DNA of 64,000 bases from a bacterium. Its GTDB lineage: Bacteria; Bacillota; Bacilli; Lactobacillales; Streptococcaceae. A program made the position numbers and the translations under genes. Within the stretch, counting starts at the first letter, position 1. The number at the start of each line of letters is the position of its first letter. Under the pieces are notes generated by a model. The model ran no database searches and was not told the DNA's origin. It saw only the letters and a list, made by a program, of their open reading frames with translations. Where the stretch lies: NCBI GenBank assembly GCA_905221105.1, contig CAJNBW010000001.1, positions 124,001 through 188,000 on the forward strand, given 5' to 3'. Below, piece after piece: positions 17,805 to 27,426 of the stretch.

Positions 17805-18451
17805 TGAATACTAGTCTTAAACTCAGTAAACAACTTAGTTTTGGAGAGGAGATTGCTAATAGTGTGACCCATGCCGTAGGTGCAGTCATCATGCTCATCT
17901 TACTCCCTATTTCATCAACCTATAGTTATGAAGCACACGGATTTTTATCCTCTATCGGTGTTTCCATTTTCGTCACCAGTCTCTTTCTCATGTTTCTATC
18001 ATCCACCATTTACCACTCTATGGCCTATGGTTCGACCCATAAATATGTCTTGCGAATCATTGATCATTCTATGATTTATGTTGCTATTGCAGGCTCATAC
18101 ACGCCCGTCGTCTTGACCTTAATGAATAACTGGTTTGGCTATCTGATTATTGCCATCCAATGGGGAACAACCTTCTTTGGTATTCTCTATAAAATCTTTG
18201 CTAAAAAAGTCAATGAGAAATTTAGCCTTGCTCTTTACCTGATTATGGGCTGGTTGGTTCTAGCTATCATTCCAGCCATTATCAGTCAAACAACGCCAAT
18301 TTTCTGGAGTCTCATGGTAACTGGCGGACTCTGTTATACAGTTGGGGCTGGATTTTACGCCAAGAAAAAACCTTATTTCCACATGATTTGGCATCTCTTT
18401 ATCCTAGCAGCATCTGCCCTCCAATACATCGCCATTGTTTATTACATGTAA
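17804..18451 (+). CDS. Hemolysin III / YqfA-type (PAQR superfamily) membrane protein
   Basis: 215 residues with about seven hydrophobic helices. The family's conserved polar residues are present: an N-terminal E-x-x-N-S-x-T-H-A-x-G, SSTIYHS, RIIDHSMIYVAIAGSYTP and a C-terminal MIWHLFILAAS. These histidines form a putative metal site in the PAQR/CREST superfamily. The name hemolysin is historical, and function in streptococci is not established. It is coupled to the upstream DUF1836 gene and ends at a terminator shared with pdxT. Confidence 0.9.
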   Translation: MNTSLKLSKQLSFGEEIANSVTHAVGAVIMLILLPISSTYSYEAHGFLSSIGVSIFVTSLFLMFLSSTIYHSMAYGSTHKYVLRIIDHSMIYVAIAGSYTPVVLTLMNNWFGYLIIAIQWGTTFFGILYKIFAKKVNEKFSLALYLIMGWLVLAIIPAIISQTTPIFWSLMVTGGLCYTVGAGFYAKKKPYFHMIWHLFILAASALQYIAIVYYM

Positions 18452-18484
18452 AAAAGTTGAGAAACTCAGTCTCAACTTTTTTCT
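18450..18484. terminator. Bidirectional terminator between the hemolysin III gene and pdxT
   Basis: AAAAAGTTGAGA and TCTCAACTTTTT arms around a short loop, with T runs on both strands. Confidence 0.85.
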
Positions 18485-19053
18485 TTACACATATTGATAA
18501 AGTACTGGTGCAAGCTCACATCATCAGTCAATTCTGGATGAAAAGAAGTTACCAACATATTTTTTTCTTGGGCTGCAACAATTTGATTATCAACTGTCGC
18601 TAGAATTTCTACATCTTCTCCAACACTACTGATAATTGGACCACGAATAAAGGTCATTGGAATCTGACCGACTCCCTTACATTCTGCTTCCGTGTAGAAA
18701 CTTCCTAGTTGGCGCCCATAGGCATTGCGCTCGACCACCATATTCATAGTTCCAAGATGACTCTCGTCCTGAGAAGTAATTTCCTTAGCCAGCAAAATTA
18801 AGCCTGCACAGGTTCCAAAGACTGGTAAACCAGATAGAATGGCTTCTCGAATGGGGATCAGCATATCCTGGTCACGTAAGAGCTTGCCCATGGTTGTAGA
18901 CTCCCCACCAGGTAATATTAAACCCGATAAATCACTCTGATATTTCTGAAAATCCTCTAAATTTCTGATTTCAACACTCTCGACACCTAATTGATCTAGT
19001 ACTTTTGCATGTTCTGCAAAGGCACCTTGCAAGGCCAATATTCCAATTTTCAT
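18472..19053 (-). CDS. pdxT: Pyridoxal 5'-phosphate synthase glutaminase subunit
   Basis: Class I glutaminase that feeds ammonia to PdxS for vitamin B6 synthesis. The 193 residues contain the GGEST oxyanion motif (49-53), the nucleophile C82 in FGTCAG, and the H172/E174 pair in SFHPEL. Length is normal. It starts right after the pdxS stop, so the two subunits are made together. Confidence 0.96.
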   Translation of the reverse strand: MKIGILALQGAFAEHAKVLDQLGVESVEIRNLEDFQKYQSDLSGLILPGGESTTMGKLLRDQDMLIPIREAILSGLPVFGTCAGLILLAKEITSQDESHLGTMNMVVERNAYGRQLGSFYTEAECKGVGQIPMTFIRGPIISSVGEDVEILATVDNQIVAAQEKNMLVTSFHPELTDDVSLHQYFINMCKEKS

Positions 19054-19929
19054 CTATTTTCCTCGCTCAGCCATGAGAATTTGGATTTCATTTTCATTGA
19101 TACCAACCATGGCTTCCCCTAAATCTTCAGAGATTTGAGCTAGGATTTGAGGATTGCGGAAGTTAGTCACAGCCTTAACAATGGCACTTGCTCGTTTAAC
19201 AGGATTTCCTGACTTGAAAATACCTGAACCGACAAATACACCTTCTGCCCCTAATTGCATCATCAGCGCAGCATCTGCTGGCGTTGCAACACCTCCAGCC
19301 GCGAAGTTAACAACTGGCAATTTTCCATGTTCATGAACATATTGAACCAATTCTACAGGAACTTGCAATTCCTTAGCAGCAACATAGAGCTCGTCCTCAC
19401 GTAGGTTTTGAATGCGGCGAATTTCCTGATTCATCATACGCATATGGCGAACAGCTTGGACAATATCTCCTGTACCCGGTTCTCCTTTGGTACGAATCAT
19501 AGAAGCACCCTCAGCGATACGACGCAAGGCTTCTCCCAAATCCTTAGCACCACAAACAAAAGGAACTTGGAATTCTTTCTTGTCCACATGGAAACGGTCA
19601 TCAGCTGGAGAAAGCACTTCACTCTCATCAATATAGTCAATCTCAATAGCCTCTAAAATCTGAGCTTCAACAAAATGCCCGATTCTGACCTTAGCCATTA
19701 CTGGAATACTAACCGCTTCTTGGATTTCCTTAATCATCTTTGGATCACTCATACGGGAAACTCCACCAGCTGCACGAATATCAGCTGGAATCCGCTCCAA
19801 GGCCATAACAGCTGCCGCACCAGCAGCCTCTGCAATACGAGCCTGTTCAGGATTCTGAACATCCATGATAACCCCACCTTTGAGCATCTGTGCCAAATTT
19901 TTATTTAGTTCATAACGATTTTCAGTCAT
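19054..19929 (-). CDS. pdxS: Pyridoxal 5'-phosphate synthase subunit PdxS
   Basis: Forms PLP from ribose 5-phosphate, glyceraldehyde 3-phosphate and ammonia in a 12-mer with PdxT. The 291 residues show the (beta/alpha)8 synthase with catalytic lysines at K80 (VMAKVRIGH) and about K148 ([10 protein letters not shown]), and the phosphate-binding [12 protein letters not shown] and GVFVGSGIF loops. ATG 19929 ([10 protein letters not shown]) has a GAGGA site; an upstream frame extension to 19965 has none. First gene of pdxST. Confidence 0.96.
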   Translation of the reverse strand: MTENRYELNKNLAQMLKGGVIMDVQNPEQARIAEAAGAAAVMALERIPADIRAAGGVSRMSDPKMIKEIQEAVSIPVMAKVRIGHFVEAQILEAIEIDYIDESEVLSPADDRFHVDKKEFQVPFVCGAKDLGEALRRIAEGASMIRTKGEPGTGDIVQAVRHMRMMNQEIRRIQNLREDELYVAAKELQVPVELVQYVHEHGKLPVVNFAAGGVATPADAALMMQLGAEGVFVGSGIFKSGNPVKRASAIVKAVTNFRNPQILAQISEDLGEAMVGINENEIQILMAERGK

Positions 19930-20031
19930 TTCTTTATCCTCATCATTTATATTGGTAGCTACCATTTCATTTTAAGTCAGATTAGAAGGAATCACAAGAT
20001 AAAAAAAGGATAATTGTATGGGTACAGATTG

Positions 20032-20182
20032 ATACTCAATGAAAATCAAAGAGCAAACTAGGAAGCTAGCCGCAGGTTGCTCAAAGCACTGCTTTGAGGT
20101 TGTAGATAGAACTGACGAAGTCAGTAACATATATACGGTAAGGCGAAGCTGACGTGGTTTGAAGAGATTTTCGAAGAGTATA
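20032..20182 (-). repeat. BOX element, boxA-boxB-boxC
   Basis: Begins ATACTCAATGAAAATC (boxC side) and ends TTTCGAAGAGTAT (boxA side) on the plus strand, so the element is inverted. It contains one boxB with CTCAAAGCACTGCTTTGAG. It lies between pdxS and the nox terminator. Confidence 0.9.
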
Positions 20183-20188
20183 ACTAAA

Positions 20189-20225
20189 AAACTATCTGAC
20201 CTTAACTTAAGGTCAGATAGTTCAT
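20189..20225 (-). terminator. nox terminator
   Basis: Long near-perfect inverted repeat AACTATCTGACCTTA/TAAGGTCAGATAGTT with little loop. Confidence 0.75.
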
Positions 20226-20230
20226 CATTT

Positions 20231-21610
20231 TTATTTTTCAGCTGTAAGGGCAGCCATTGTGATGTAGTTGTATGGTTTGTTGAAGTGTGGCAAGAAGAAT
20301 AAGTCTGTCAATGCCAATTTATCAATTGTCACATGTTCTTGGATAGCAAGTGAGAACATGTGGATTCCCATGCTGATTGCAGAATCGTGTGAAACCATTT
20401 GTGCACCAAGAATTTCACGGCTATCTTTGTCAAAGACAATCTTAATCGCTACTTCATGGTTATCATGTTTCATGAATTCTGGTTTTTGAAGATCGTTAAA
20501 GCCTGTTTCAGTTGCATTGTAACCAGCAGCTTTTGCTTTTTCAAGAGTCAAACCAGTTGAAACCATATGAAGACCGTAGATTGAGATACCGTTTGATCCT
20601 TGAACACCGATTCCTTCTAATTCATGTCCACAAGCGTTGTAGGCACCAACGATACCAGTACGAACTGCATTTGAAGCAAGGGCGATGTAGCTTGTGTCTT
20701 TACGAGCGTTGTCATAAACAGTCGCACAGTCACCAACGGCAAATACACCAGGAAGTGAAGTTTCTTGTTTCTTGTCTACAAGGAAGGCACCGTTACGGAA
20801 GAGTTCAATCTTACCATCAGCAAGGGCTGTATTTGGACGGAAACCAACTGCAAGGATAACCATGTCCACATCAAAGCTTTCTTTGTCAGTAATCAAGCGT
20901 TCAACTTTACCGTCACCTTCGATTGCTTTAACAGTTTGACCAAGAGCCAAGCGGATGTTGTGGTCTTCCAAGTTCTTCGCCATCATTTGTGTAAAGTCTT
21001 TATCATAGTAACCGTTCAAGACAGTATCTACGATATCAACAAGGACAACTTCTTTTCCAAGACGCTCAAAGGCTTCAGCAAGTTCAACACCGATGTAACC
21101 ACCACCAACAACAGCGATACGGTCAAGATGTTTGCTCTTGTCAGCAAGTTTATTGATAACTTCTTCAGCGTTTTGGTACAATTTCACGAATTGTACGTTT
21201 TCAAGAGTTGCTTTAAATTCGCGGTTTCCTTTAACAATTTCAACACCTTCGATTGGTGGCAAGATTGGTGTAGAACCTGTAGCGAAAATCAATTTCTCGT
21301 ATGATTCTTTGTGTTCTTTTCCTTCAACTTCGGCTGTAACTACTTTGTTATCATAGTCGATTGAAAGAACTGGCGAGTTCATGTAAACCTTAGCGCCTTT
21401 AGCTTCCAATTTTTCTTTATCAGAATAGAACAAGCCTTCAGCACCGTCAATTTGTTCACCAATCCAAAGAGCCATTCCACAACCTAGGAAAGAGATGTTA
21501 GAGTTTTGGTCAAATACAACAATTTCGTTCTCATTTCCAAAATTATCCAACATCGTATTAATACATGCTGTACCAGCGTGGTTAGCACCAACTACAACGA
21601 TTTTACTCAT
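20231..21610 (-). CDS. nox: Water-forming NADH oxidase
   Basis: FAD enzyme that reduces O2 to water with NADH, regenerating NAD+ and removing oxygen. The 459 residues have the N-terminal FAD loop VVVGANHAG, the single redox cysteine C44 (FLGCGMALW) that forms the sulfenic acid, the NADH-binding [13 protein letters not shown] and the late flavin motif GVFAVGDCA. These match the group 3 flavoprotein disulfide reductases. It is monocistronic. A perfect CcpA cre sequence lies about 53 bp upstream. CoA-disulfide reductase is the main alternative, less likely given streptococcal Nox similarity. Confidence 0.95.
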   Translation of the reverse strand: MSKIVVVGANHAGTACINTMLDNFGNENEIVVFDQNSNISFLGCGMALWIGEQIDGAEGLFYSDKEKLEAKGAKVYMNSPVLSIDYDNKVVTAEVEGKEHKESYEKLIFATGSTPILPPIEGVEIVKGNREFKATLENVQFVKLYQNAEEVINKLADKSKHLDRIAVVGGGYIGVELAEAFERLGKEVVLVDIVDTVLNGYYDKDFTQMMAKNLEDHNIRLALGQTVKAIEGDGKVERLITDKESFDVDMVILAVGFRPNTALADGKIELFRNGAFLVDKKQETSLPGVFAVGDCATVYDNARKDTSYIALASNAVRTGIVGAYNACGHELEGIGVQGSNGISIYGLHMVSTGLTLEKAKAAGYNATETGFNDLQKPEFMKHDNHEVAIKIVFDKDSREILGAQMVSHDSAISMGIHMFSLAIQEHVTIDKLALTDLFFLPHFNKPYNYITMAALTAEK

Positions 21611-21662
21611 AGAAAAATTCCTACCTTCAATTTTAAATTTACCTTTCTAGTATAACATTTAC

Positions 21663-21676
21663 TGTTAGCGTTTACA
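21663..21676 (-). promoter_or_regulatory. CcpA cre site upstream of nox
   Basis: The minus strand reads TGTAAACGCTAACA, a full match to the cre consensus TGWAANCGNTNWCA. CcpA binding is inferred from the match. Confidence 0.6.
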
Positions 21677-21799
21677 AGAGTTTAGCTAATTTTCCTGATT
21701 TTTTTGTAAAAACATGTAAATAATCTGTATTTTATCAGCCTTTCTTACAATTACTCTTTATTTTCTGAGCATATTTCTTGACAAGTTTACAAATTTTAT

Positions 21800-21831
21800 T
21801 TGTGAAAACGCTGACTTTATGGTATGCTAGT
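21800..21831 (+). promoter_or_regulatory. apbE operon promoter with overlapping cre-like site
   Basis: TTGTGA -35, a 17-nt spacer and a TATGCT -10. The overlapping TGAAAACGCTGACT (21803-21816) has one mismatch to the cre consensus. The rest of this 308-bp spacer is A/T-rich, with no ORF or other motif that I recognise. Confidence 0.45.
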
Positions 21832-21918
21832 ATCATGGAAAGAAAATGTAAGGGGTTAAATTTAATATAAATTTACAATTTTTCAACCTTCTTTTCATAA
21901 GAGAAAGGAGTTGATAGA

Positions 21919-22842
21919 GTGCCTCTTAGCTCACATTCTGAACGGCTAATGGGAACCACTATCACTATTTCATTAGTGGATGAGCGAGCCGATAGCTTGC
22001 TCCAAAAATCCTTTGATTTACTCAGAGAGCTCGAATACCGCTTCAATGCCAATAGTCAAGAATCTGAGTTGATGGAAATCAATCATCAAGCTGGAATAAC
22101 TTCAGTTAAGGTTCATCCAGACCTGTTTGAACTGATTTCACTTGGTTTAGAGCATAGCCTAGTGCCCTCTAGCCATCTCAACATCAGTATTGGTCCCTTA
22201 ATTCAAACCTGGCGTATCGGTTTTTCGGATGCCAAGGTCGCCCAGCCTCAAGAAATTGAATCGGTGCTCCCTTTAATCAATCCTCATTTTATCGAGTTAG
22301 ATTCTTCTACTTCGACTGTGTTTCTAAAACAGAAAGGAATGAAGATAGACCTAGGTTGTTTAGCCAAGGGTTATAGTGCAGATAAGGTTGCCCAATTTCT
22401 GAGAGAAGAGGGAGTGACTTCTGCCTTGATCAATCTAGGAGGGAATATCCTGACCATAGGAAAAAATCAGGCAAGAGATAAGCAACCTTGGCAAATCGGG
22501 ATTCAAGACCCAGCCAATCCGAGGGGCAATCACTTAATGACCATCCCTGTTGTCAATCAATCTGTCGTGACTTCAGGCATTTATGAACGTCACCTGACAG
22601 TCGATGGAAAAGATTACCATCACATTTTTGACAGCCAAACAGGATATCCTGTTGAAACGGAACTAGCTAGTCTGACAATCATCTCTGATAAATCAGTCGA
22701 TGGCGAAATCTGGACAACTCGACTCTTTGGAGAAAGACCTGCTTCTATCCTCTGGCAAGTCGAAAATTTGGAGGGAATCGAAGCGATTCTGATCGATAAG
22801 GAAGGTCACCTAAGCTGTTCTTCAGGAGTTCCTACTCTATAG
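21919..22842 (+). CDS. apbE: FAD:protein FMN transferase (ApbE)
   Basis: Transfers FMN from FAD onto a Thr or Ser hydroxyl of target proteins. The 307 residues have the ApbE core: RLMGTTITI at the N-terminus, KIDLGCLAKGYSADKVAQFL, ALINLGGNI and a late HIFDSQTGYPV motif with the metal and flavin ligands. No signal peptide or lipobox is present, so the enzyme should act in the cytoplasm. The start is GTG with an AAAGGAG site. Two FMN reductase genes follow (59 and 18 nt gaps), and the second ends in two copies of an ApbE target motif, which makes it the obvious substrate. Confidence 0.93.
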   Translation: MPLSSHSERLMGTTITISLVDERADSLLQKSFDLLRELEYRFNANSQESELMEINHQAGITSVKVHPDLFELISLGLEHSLVPSSHLNISIGPLIQTWRIGFSDAKVAQPQEIESVLPLINPHFIELDSSTSTVFLKQKGMKIDLGCLAKGYSADKVAQFLREEGVTSALINLGGNILTIGKNQARDKQPWQIGIQDPANPRGNHLMTIPVVNQSVVTSGIYERHLTVDGKDYHHIFDSQTGYPVETELASLTIISDKSVDGEIWTTRLFGERPASILWQVENLEGIEAILIDKEGHLSCSSGVPTL

Positions 22843-22901
22843 AAATAACTGTTTCAATGGAGTTTTAAAATCGTATTATGTAAAAAGAGAAAGGAAATCT
22901 C

Positions 22902-23507
22902 ATGTTAAAACTTATTGCTATTGTTGGAACAAATTCAAAACGTTCTACAAACCGTCAATTGCTTCAATACATGCAAAAACACTTTGCTGACAAAGCTGAA
23001 ATTGAACTTGTTGAAATCAAGGATATCCCTGTCTTCAACAAACCAGCTGACAAGCAAGTACCTGCTGAAATTCTGGAAATTGCTGCTAAAATTGAAGAGG
23101 CAGATGGCGTTATTATCGGTACCCCTGAATATGATCACTCTATTCCAGCTGTTTTGATGAGCGCTCTTGCTTGGTTGTCATATGGTATCTACCCACTTTT
23201 GAACAAACCAATCATGATTACAGGTGCTTCTTACGGTACACTTGGTTCATCACGCGCCCAATTACAACTTCGTCAAATCTTAAACGCACCAGAAATTAAA
23301 GCAAGTGTACTGCCTGATGAATTCTTGCTTTCACACTCTCTTCAAGCCTTTAACCCAAGTGGCGACTTGGTTGACCTTGATGTTATTAAAAAATTGGATG
23401 CCACTTTTGACGACTTCCGTATCTTTGTAAAAATTACAGAAAAATTGCGCAATGCACAAGCACTACTTCGCAAAGATGCTGAAGACTTTGACTGGGAAAA
23501 TTTGTAA
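22902..23507 (+). CDS. NADPH-dependent FMN reductase-family flavoprotein
   Basis: A 201-residue flavodoxin-like protein. The N-terminal phosphate-binding loop is GTNSKRSTNRQL, and the isoalloxazine loop is TPEYDHSIPAVLMSALAWLS, which matches the P-E-Y/H-N/D family signature. A GASYGTLGSSRAQLQLRQIL segment follows. It probably binds FMN and takes electrons from NAD(P)H; the acceptor is unknown. It is clearly paralogous to the N-terminal half of the next gene, 18 nt downstream, and sits in the same operon as apbE. It has no PAS-like region and no tail of its own. Confidence 0.88.
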   Translation: MLKLIAIVGTNSKRSTNRQLLQYMQKHFADKAEIELVEIKDIPVFNKPADKQVPAEILEIAAKIEEADGVIIGTPEYDHSIPAVLMSALAWLSYGIYPLLNKPIMITGASYGTLGSSRAQLQLRQILNAPEIKASVLPDEFLLSHSLQAFNPSGDLVDLDVIKKLDATFDDFRIFVKITEKLRNAQALLRKDAEDFDWENL

Positions 23508-23525
23508 GATAGGAGACCATAAAGA

Positions 23526-24764
23526 ATGAAATTTGTTGGACTTGTAGGATCAAACTACGATCAATCATATAACCGTAAACTCTTGGAATTCATCCGTCGT
23601 CACTTCAAACTCAAATTTGAATTAGAAGTTCTTGAAATTGACGAAGTTCCAATGTTCAACCAAGACGAAAAATGGGATGAAAGTTTCCAGTTGCGTCTCT
23701 TGTATAACAGAATTACTCGTGCTGATGGTGTTATCATCGCTACTCCTGAGCACAACCACACAATCTCAGCTTCCCTAAAATCTGTTCTTGAATGGCTTTC
23801 ATACGAAGTTCATCCATTTGAAAACAAGCCAGTCATGATTGTGGGTGCATCTTACTACGACCAAGGTACTTCTCGTGCCCAAGTTCACCTTCGTAAGATT
23901 CTTGACGCTCCAGGTGTTAATGCCTACACACTTCCAGGTAACGAATTCCTTCTTGGTAAAGCCAAAGAAGCATTTGACGCAGAGGGCAATATCACAAATG
24001 AAGGAACTATTAATTTCCTTGAAACATGCTTGGACAACTTTGTAAAATATGTGGGAGTCGTTTCAAAATTGAAAAAACCAAAACCAATTGAACCAGAAGA
24101 TTTATATTGTACAAATTCAATTGCAACTACCATTCAAGGTGTTGACCCTGATGATCCTGAATGGGTAGAAAAAGCAGCTGAACTTGTTGGAGCTGTTTCA
24201 GGAGATACTTACGTTAAATTAGACCACGGTATCTTAACAGTTAACCAAATTGATATGTTCTTGAAAGCAATGCCATTTGAATTGACATTTGCAGACGATA
24301 ATAACCAATTCTTGTACTTTAATGACGCACACCAAGATCCAAATACAATGTTTGGTAAACGTGTACGTGCTCAATCAGGAAACCGTTTAGGAACTGTACA
24401 CGGTTCATTGCCAGATTCTAGAATGAAAAACGTTGAATGGGTTGTTGGCGTATTGCGTAACGGGGACCAAGAATATGTCCGTACAATTGTGCCAGGAACA
24501 CCAGAAGGCGTTATAAATACCCACAATTACCAAGCAATGTACTATCCAGATGGTTCATATGCTGGAATCAATGAAATCATCTTTAATTTCCAACCATGGC
24601 TTGACTGGTACCTCAATACGACTGGTCAACGTCTAGTTGGTGGAAATGCTGCAGCTCCTTCTGGAGGCCACGGTGGTGCAGACGCTACATCTGGCGCTTC
24701 TGATGCAGGTGATGCTGGAGGTCACGGTGGTGGCGCAGACGCTACATCTGGCGCAAGCAACTAA
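23526..24764 (+). CDS. FMN reductase-PAS-like fusion with C-terminal ApbE flavinylation-type repeats
   Basis: A 412-residue three-part protein. Residues 1-190 are a flavodoxin-like FMN reductase (VGSNYDQSYNRKL, TPEHNHTISASLKSVLEWLS). Residues about 210-370 resemble the PAS-like DUF438/PAS_10 domain (PFELTFADDNNQFLYFND). Residues 373-412 are a Gly/Ala/Ser/His tail with two copies of DATSGAS (386-392 and 405-411). This fits the Dxx(S/T)GA(T/S) target motif of ApbE, predicting covalent FMN on S392 and S411. The gene ends the apbE operon. No export signal is seen. Function is inferred as a multi-flavin electron carrier. Confidence 0.85.
   Translation: MKFVGLVGSNYDQSYNRKLLEFIRRHFKLKFELEVLEIDEVPMFNQDEKWDESFQLRLLYNRITRADGVIIATPEHNHTISASLKSVLEWLSYEVHPFENKPVMIVGASYYDQGTSRAQVHLRKILDAPGVNAYTLPGNEFLLGKAKEAFDAEGNITNEGTINFLETCLDNFVKYVGVVSKLKKPKPIEPEDLYCTNSIATTIQGVDPDDPEWVEKAAELVGAVSGDTYVKLDHGILTVNQIDMFLKAMPFELTFADDNNQFLYFNDAHQDPNTMFGKRVRAQSGNRLGTVHGSLPDSRMKNVEWVVGVLRNGDQEYVRTIVPGTPEGVINTHNYQAMYYPDGSYAGINEIIFNFQPWLDWYLNTTGQRLVGGNAAAPSGGHGGADATSGASDAGDAGGHGGGADATSGASN
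24681..24758 (+). repeat. In-frame repeat encoding two DATSGAS motifs
   Basis: GACGCTACATCTGGCGC occurs at 24681-24697 and again at 24738-24754, each preceded by a glycine-histidine linker (GGHGG). The two copies keep the same codons. Confidence 0.85.
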
Positions 24765-24769
24765 TAACA

Positions 24770-24838
24770 GTTTTAGGAACCATTTTGGTTCCTTTTTTAG
24801 TGACAAAAGACTAGCAGTTTGTGTCTGCTAGTCTTTTG
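24770..24838. terminator. Two terminators between the flavoprotein operon and the DUF896 gene
   Basis: AGGAACC/GGTTCCT (24775-24793) followed by TTTTT ends the plus-strand operon. AAAGACTAGCAG/CTGCTAGTCTTTT (24806-24837) can work in both directions. Confidence 0.8.
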
Positions 24839-24879
24839 ATTATTATTTTATCTATCCTTGTTAAAAGAAAGAATAGTGC

Positions 24880-25137
24880 TTATGAATTTGGATCATCGAG
24901 ACTACGGCCATGTAACCCTTTTTCACGTTGTACTTGGCGTAGTTTTTCTGGTGTAACATCGTTTCCTTCTTCGTCCACGATTTTAATTCCTTCAATGTGG
25001 TGACGAACAGTGCGACGATAACCTTCGATATACTCCTCACGTAGTTTGGCTTGTTCTACTTTTTCTTCCGGTGTCAAGCCTTCTGCTTTTTTCTTTTTAG
25101 CTAGCTCGTTGATACGAGCAATTTTTTTCGGATCCAT
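24880..25137 (-). CDS. UPF0291/DUF896 (YnzC-like) small protein
   Basis: 85 residues, highly charged and helical, with the family start [21 protein letters not shown] followed by [18 protein letters not shown]. It matches the YnzC/UPF0291 family, whose members are small cytoplasmic proteins of uncertain role (a SOS-regulated paralogue is known in Bacillus). The ATG has a GAGAAG site. It is downstream of glyS by 41 nt and likely shares its transcript. Confidence 0.9.
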   Translation of the reverse strand: MDPKKIARINELAKKKKAEGLTPEEKVEQAKLREEYIEGYRRTVRHHIEGIKIVDEEGNDVTPEKLRQVQREKGLHGRSLDDPNS

Positions 25138-25178
25138 TTCTTCTCCTTTGTGATAAGATAAAGTCCGTTTATCAAACT

Positions 25179-27215
25179 TTATTTAGTGTTAATTTGGTTA
25201 AAACGAGCAAGTTTGGATGCTTTTTGAGTTAATTGCGACAAGATTGCCAAACGATTTTGACGGACTGCCTCGTCTTCAGCCATAACCATGGTATTCTCAA
25301 AGAATGCATCAATGACTGGGCTAAGAGCAAAGAGCTGTTTCAATTGTTGACTTGCAGTCCCTGACAAAACAAGTGATTCTACAGCTTCTGCCAAGGCTTT
25401 CTCTTCTTCATTCTCAAATAGTGACGAATCAACTGTAGCAACTCCTTCTGCCTTCTCAGCCAAGTTAAAGGCACGAGAAAGTGATTCAACAGAAGGTTTA
25501 AAGTCTTCTTCCTTGCTTGCTTCTACAAGAGCGCTTGCTGCTTCCAACATATCTGCCACAACAAAGTTTGAACCTGCAAGAACTGCTTCCTTGATATCTT
25601 TTGGAGTAGAGCCCATCATCTTATCAACACGAGCCTTGATAAAGTCCATAACCTCTGCTTTATTTTCATAAGTCAAGCTGTCAAATGTCAAAGCATAAAG
25701 GCTATCAATCAACTCATCCATAGCAATGTGCCAACCAAAGGCATCCAAGATACGAACTACACCTTGGGTTGCACGACGAAGGGCATAAGGGTCATTAGAA
25801 CCTGATGGAATCAAACCTACTGAGAAGAAACTCAAAATTGTATCCAATTTGTCTGCAATTGCAAGCACTGCGCCGACCTTGCTCTCTGGAAGTTCTCCTT
25901 CAGCTGATGTAGGCATGTAGTGTTCACGAATAGCAGCTGCCACCGCTGGAGTTTCACCAGCAAGAAGGGCATATTTTTCACCCATAATTCCTTGGAGTTC
26001 GTCAAATTCACCAACCATCCCTGTCAACAAGTCAAACTTATAAATAGCAGCTGCACGGGCTAGGTCAACTGTTTCATCAGCTGACAAACCAGCTTTTTCT
26101 GCCAAAAGTACAGCGATTTGACCAGTACGAATCATGTGTTCACGAAGGGAACCAATTTTCTCATGGAAGGTTACATTGTTTAATTTTTCAACAAGGTCTG
26201 AAATCACCAATTTTTGGTCTTCACGCCAGAAGAATTCTCCGTCTTCCAAGCGGGCTACCAAGACTTTTTCATTACCTTTGATGACATTTTCCAAATGCTC
26301 TGCATTTCCGTTACGGACAGAAATGAAGTTTGGCAAGAGTTTGCCATCTTGATCACGAACAACAAAGTAACGTTGGTGTTCTTTCATCGAAGTCACTAGG
26401 ACTTCTTCTGGAACTTCAAGATATTTGGCATCAAAACTTCCCATAAAAGCAGTTGGGTATTCAACCAAGTTCAAGACTTCATTAAGCAAATCAGCATCAA
26501 TTTCAATTCTAACCCCATGTTCAGCTTCGATTGCTTTGATTTGGTCAACAATCATTTGCTCACGTTCACGTGGATCTGCGATTACAAATTGTGCACGAAG
26601 GTCTTCTTCATAGCTCAATGCTGACTGAATCTTAGTTTCTTGTCCCAAGAAACGATGACCACGGCTCACACGACCGCCCTTGATATCAAGGAAATCCAAA
26701 TCAAACTCTTCTTCATCTAAAAGAACAGTTAAAGTGTGAACAGGACGAATGTATTCAAAGCTATTTCCAGCCCAGTGCATGCTGACAGGGAAAGTCAATG
26801 ACTTCAAGACATCTACAACACCAGGAACAATAGCTTCAACTGCTTGACCAATTTCTTCCTTAGTGACATAGACATATTCTTCACCCTTGATTTCACGGAA
26901 TTCGATATCTTCAACTGTCAAGCCTTTTCCACGGACAAATCCTTGAGCTGCTTTGGTGAAGTTTCCATCACTATCCAAGGCAATTTTCTTTGCTGGACCC
27001 TTGAAATCTTCTGTCAAATCAGACTGTTTGTCTGCAAGACCTGTCACACGAACAGCCAAACGACGTGGTGTTGAGAAGGTTTGAATGGCTTCAAAAGACA
27101 AGCGGTTTTCCTTGAGGAAGGCTGCCATTTTTTCGCCTAGTTGTTTTTCACTTGGTGTGACAACATAGGCTGGTAATTCTTCAAGACCGAGTTCTACTAA
27201 TAAGTTTTTTGTCAT
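25179..27215 (-). CDS. glyS: Glycyl-tRNA synthetase beta subunit
   Basis: The 678-residue tRNA-binding subunit of the bacterial alpha2-beta2 glycyl-tRNA synthetase. It starts with the family signature [12 protein letters not shown], carries an HD-like central region ([33 protein letters not shown]) and ends with an anticodon-binding helical domain. Length is normal. The gap to glyQ is unusually long (211 bp) and holds a hairpin-rich insertion, but the order glyQ-glyS is conserved. Confidence 0.97.
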   Translation of the reverse strand: MTKNLLVELGLEELPAYVVTPSEKQLGEKMAAFLKENRLSFEAIQTFSTPRRLAVRVTGLADKQSDLTEDFKGPAKKIALDSDGNFTKAAQGFVRGKGLTVEDIEFREIKGEEYVYVTKEEIGQAVEAIVPGVVDVLKSLTFPVSMHWAGNSFEYIRPVHTLTVLLDEEEFDLDFLDIKGGRVSRGHRFLGQETKIQSALSYEEDLRAQFVIADPREREQMIVDQIKAIEAEHGVRIEIDADLLNEVLNLVEYPTAFMGSFDAKYLEVPEEVLVTSMKEHQRYFVVRDQDGKLLPNFISVRNGNAEHLENVIKGNEKVLVARLEDGEFFWREDQKLVISDLVEKLNNVTFHEKIGSLREHMIRTGQIAVLLAEKAGLSADETVDLARAAAIYKFDLLTGMVGEFDELQGIMGEKYALLAGETPAVAAAIREHYMPTSAEGELPESKVGAVLAIADKLDTILSFFSVGLIPSGSNDPYALRRATQGVVRILDAFGWHIAMDELIDSLYALTFDSLTYENKAEVMDFIKARVDKMMGSTPKDIKEAVLAGSNFVVADMLEAASALVEASKEEDFKPSVESLSRAFNLAEKAEGVATVDSSLFENEEEKALAEAVESLVLSGTASQQLKQLFALSPVIDAFFENTMVMAEDEAVRQNRLAILSQLTQKASKLARFNQINTK

Positions 27216-27229
27216 GTTTTTTCTCCGAA

Positions 27230-27425
27230 AATTATCTTTTTATTTTCCAGTTTGCCTTATGTGATGGGCACGCAAGCAACCAACTTCGTTGTTTCATTGC
27301 TAAAATTGGAGCCAAAAGTCTCCAATTTTGCCTAGTATCCTTAGCTTCACTAAGGATACATTCATCACTGCGGCAACTGGCTCAGGGCTCACTCTGTTCG
27401 CCCATTTTCGTAATTTGTCACTCTC
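27230..27425. repeat. Hairpin-rich insertion between glyQ and glyS
   Basis: The glyQ-glyS spacer contains at least three inverted repeats: AAAATTGGA/TCCAATTTT (27302-27329), GTATCCTTAG/CTAAGGATAC (27335-27359) and GGGC/GCCC (27385-27403). No ORF with a start site is evident. It looks like a non-coding inserted element of unknown family. Confidence 0.5.
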
Positions 27426-27426
27426 T

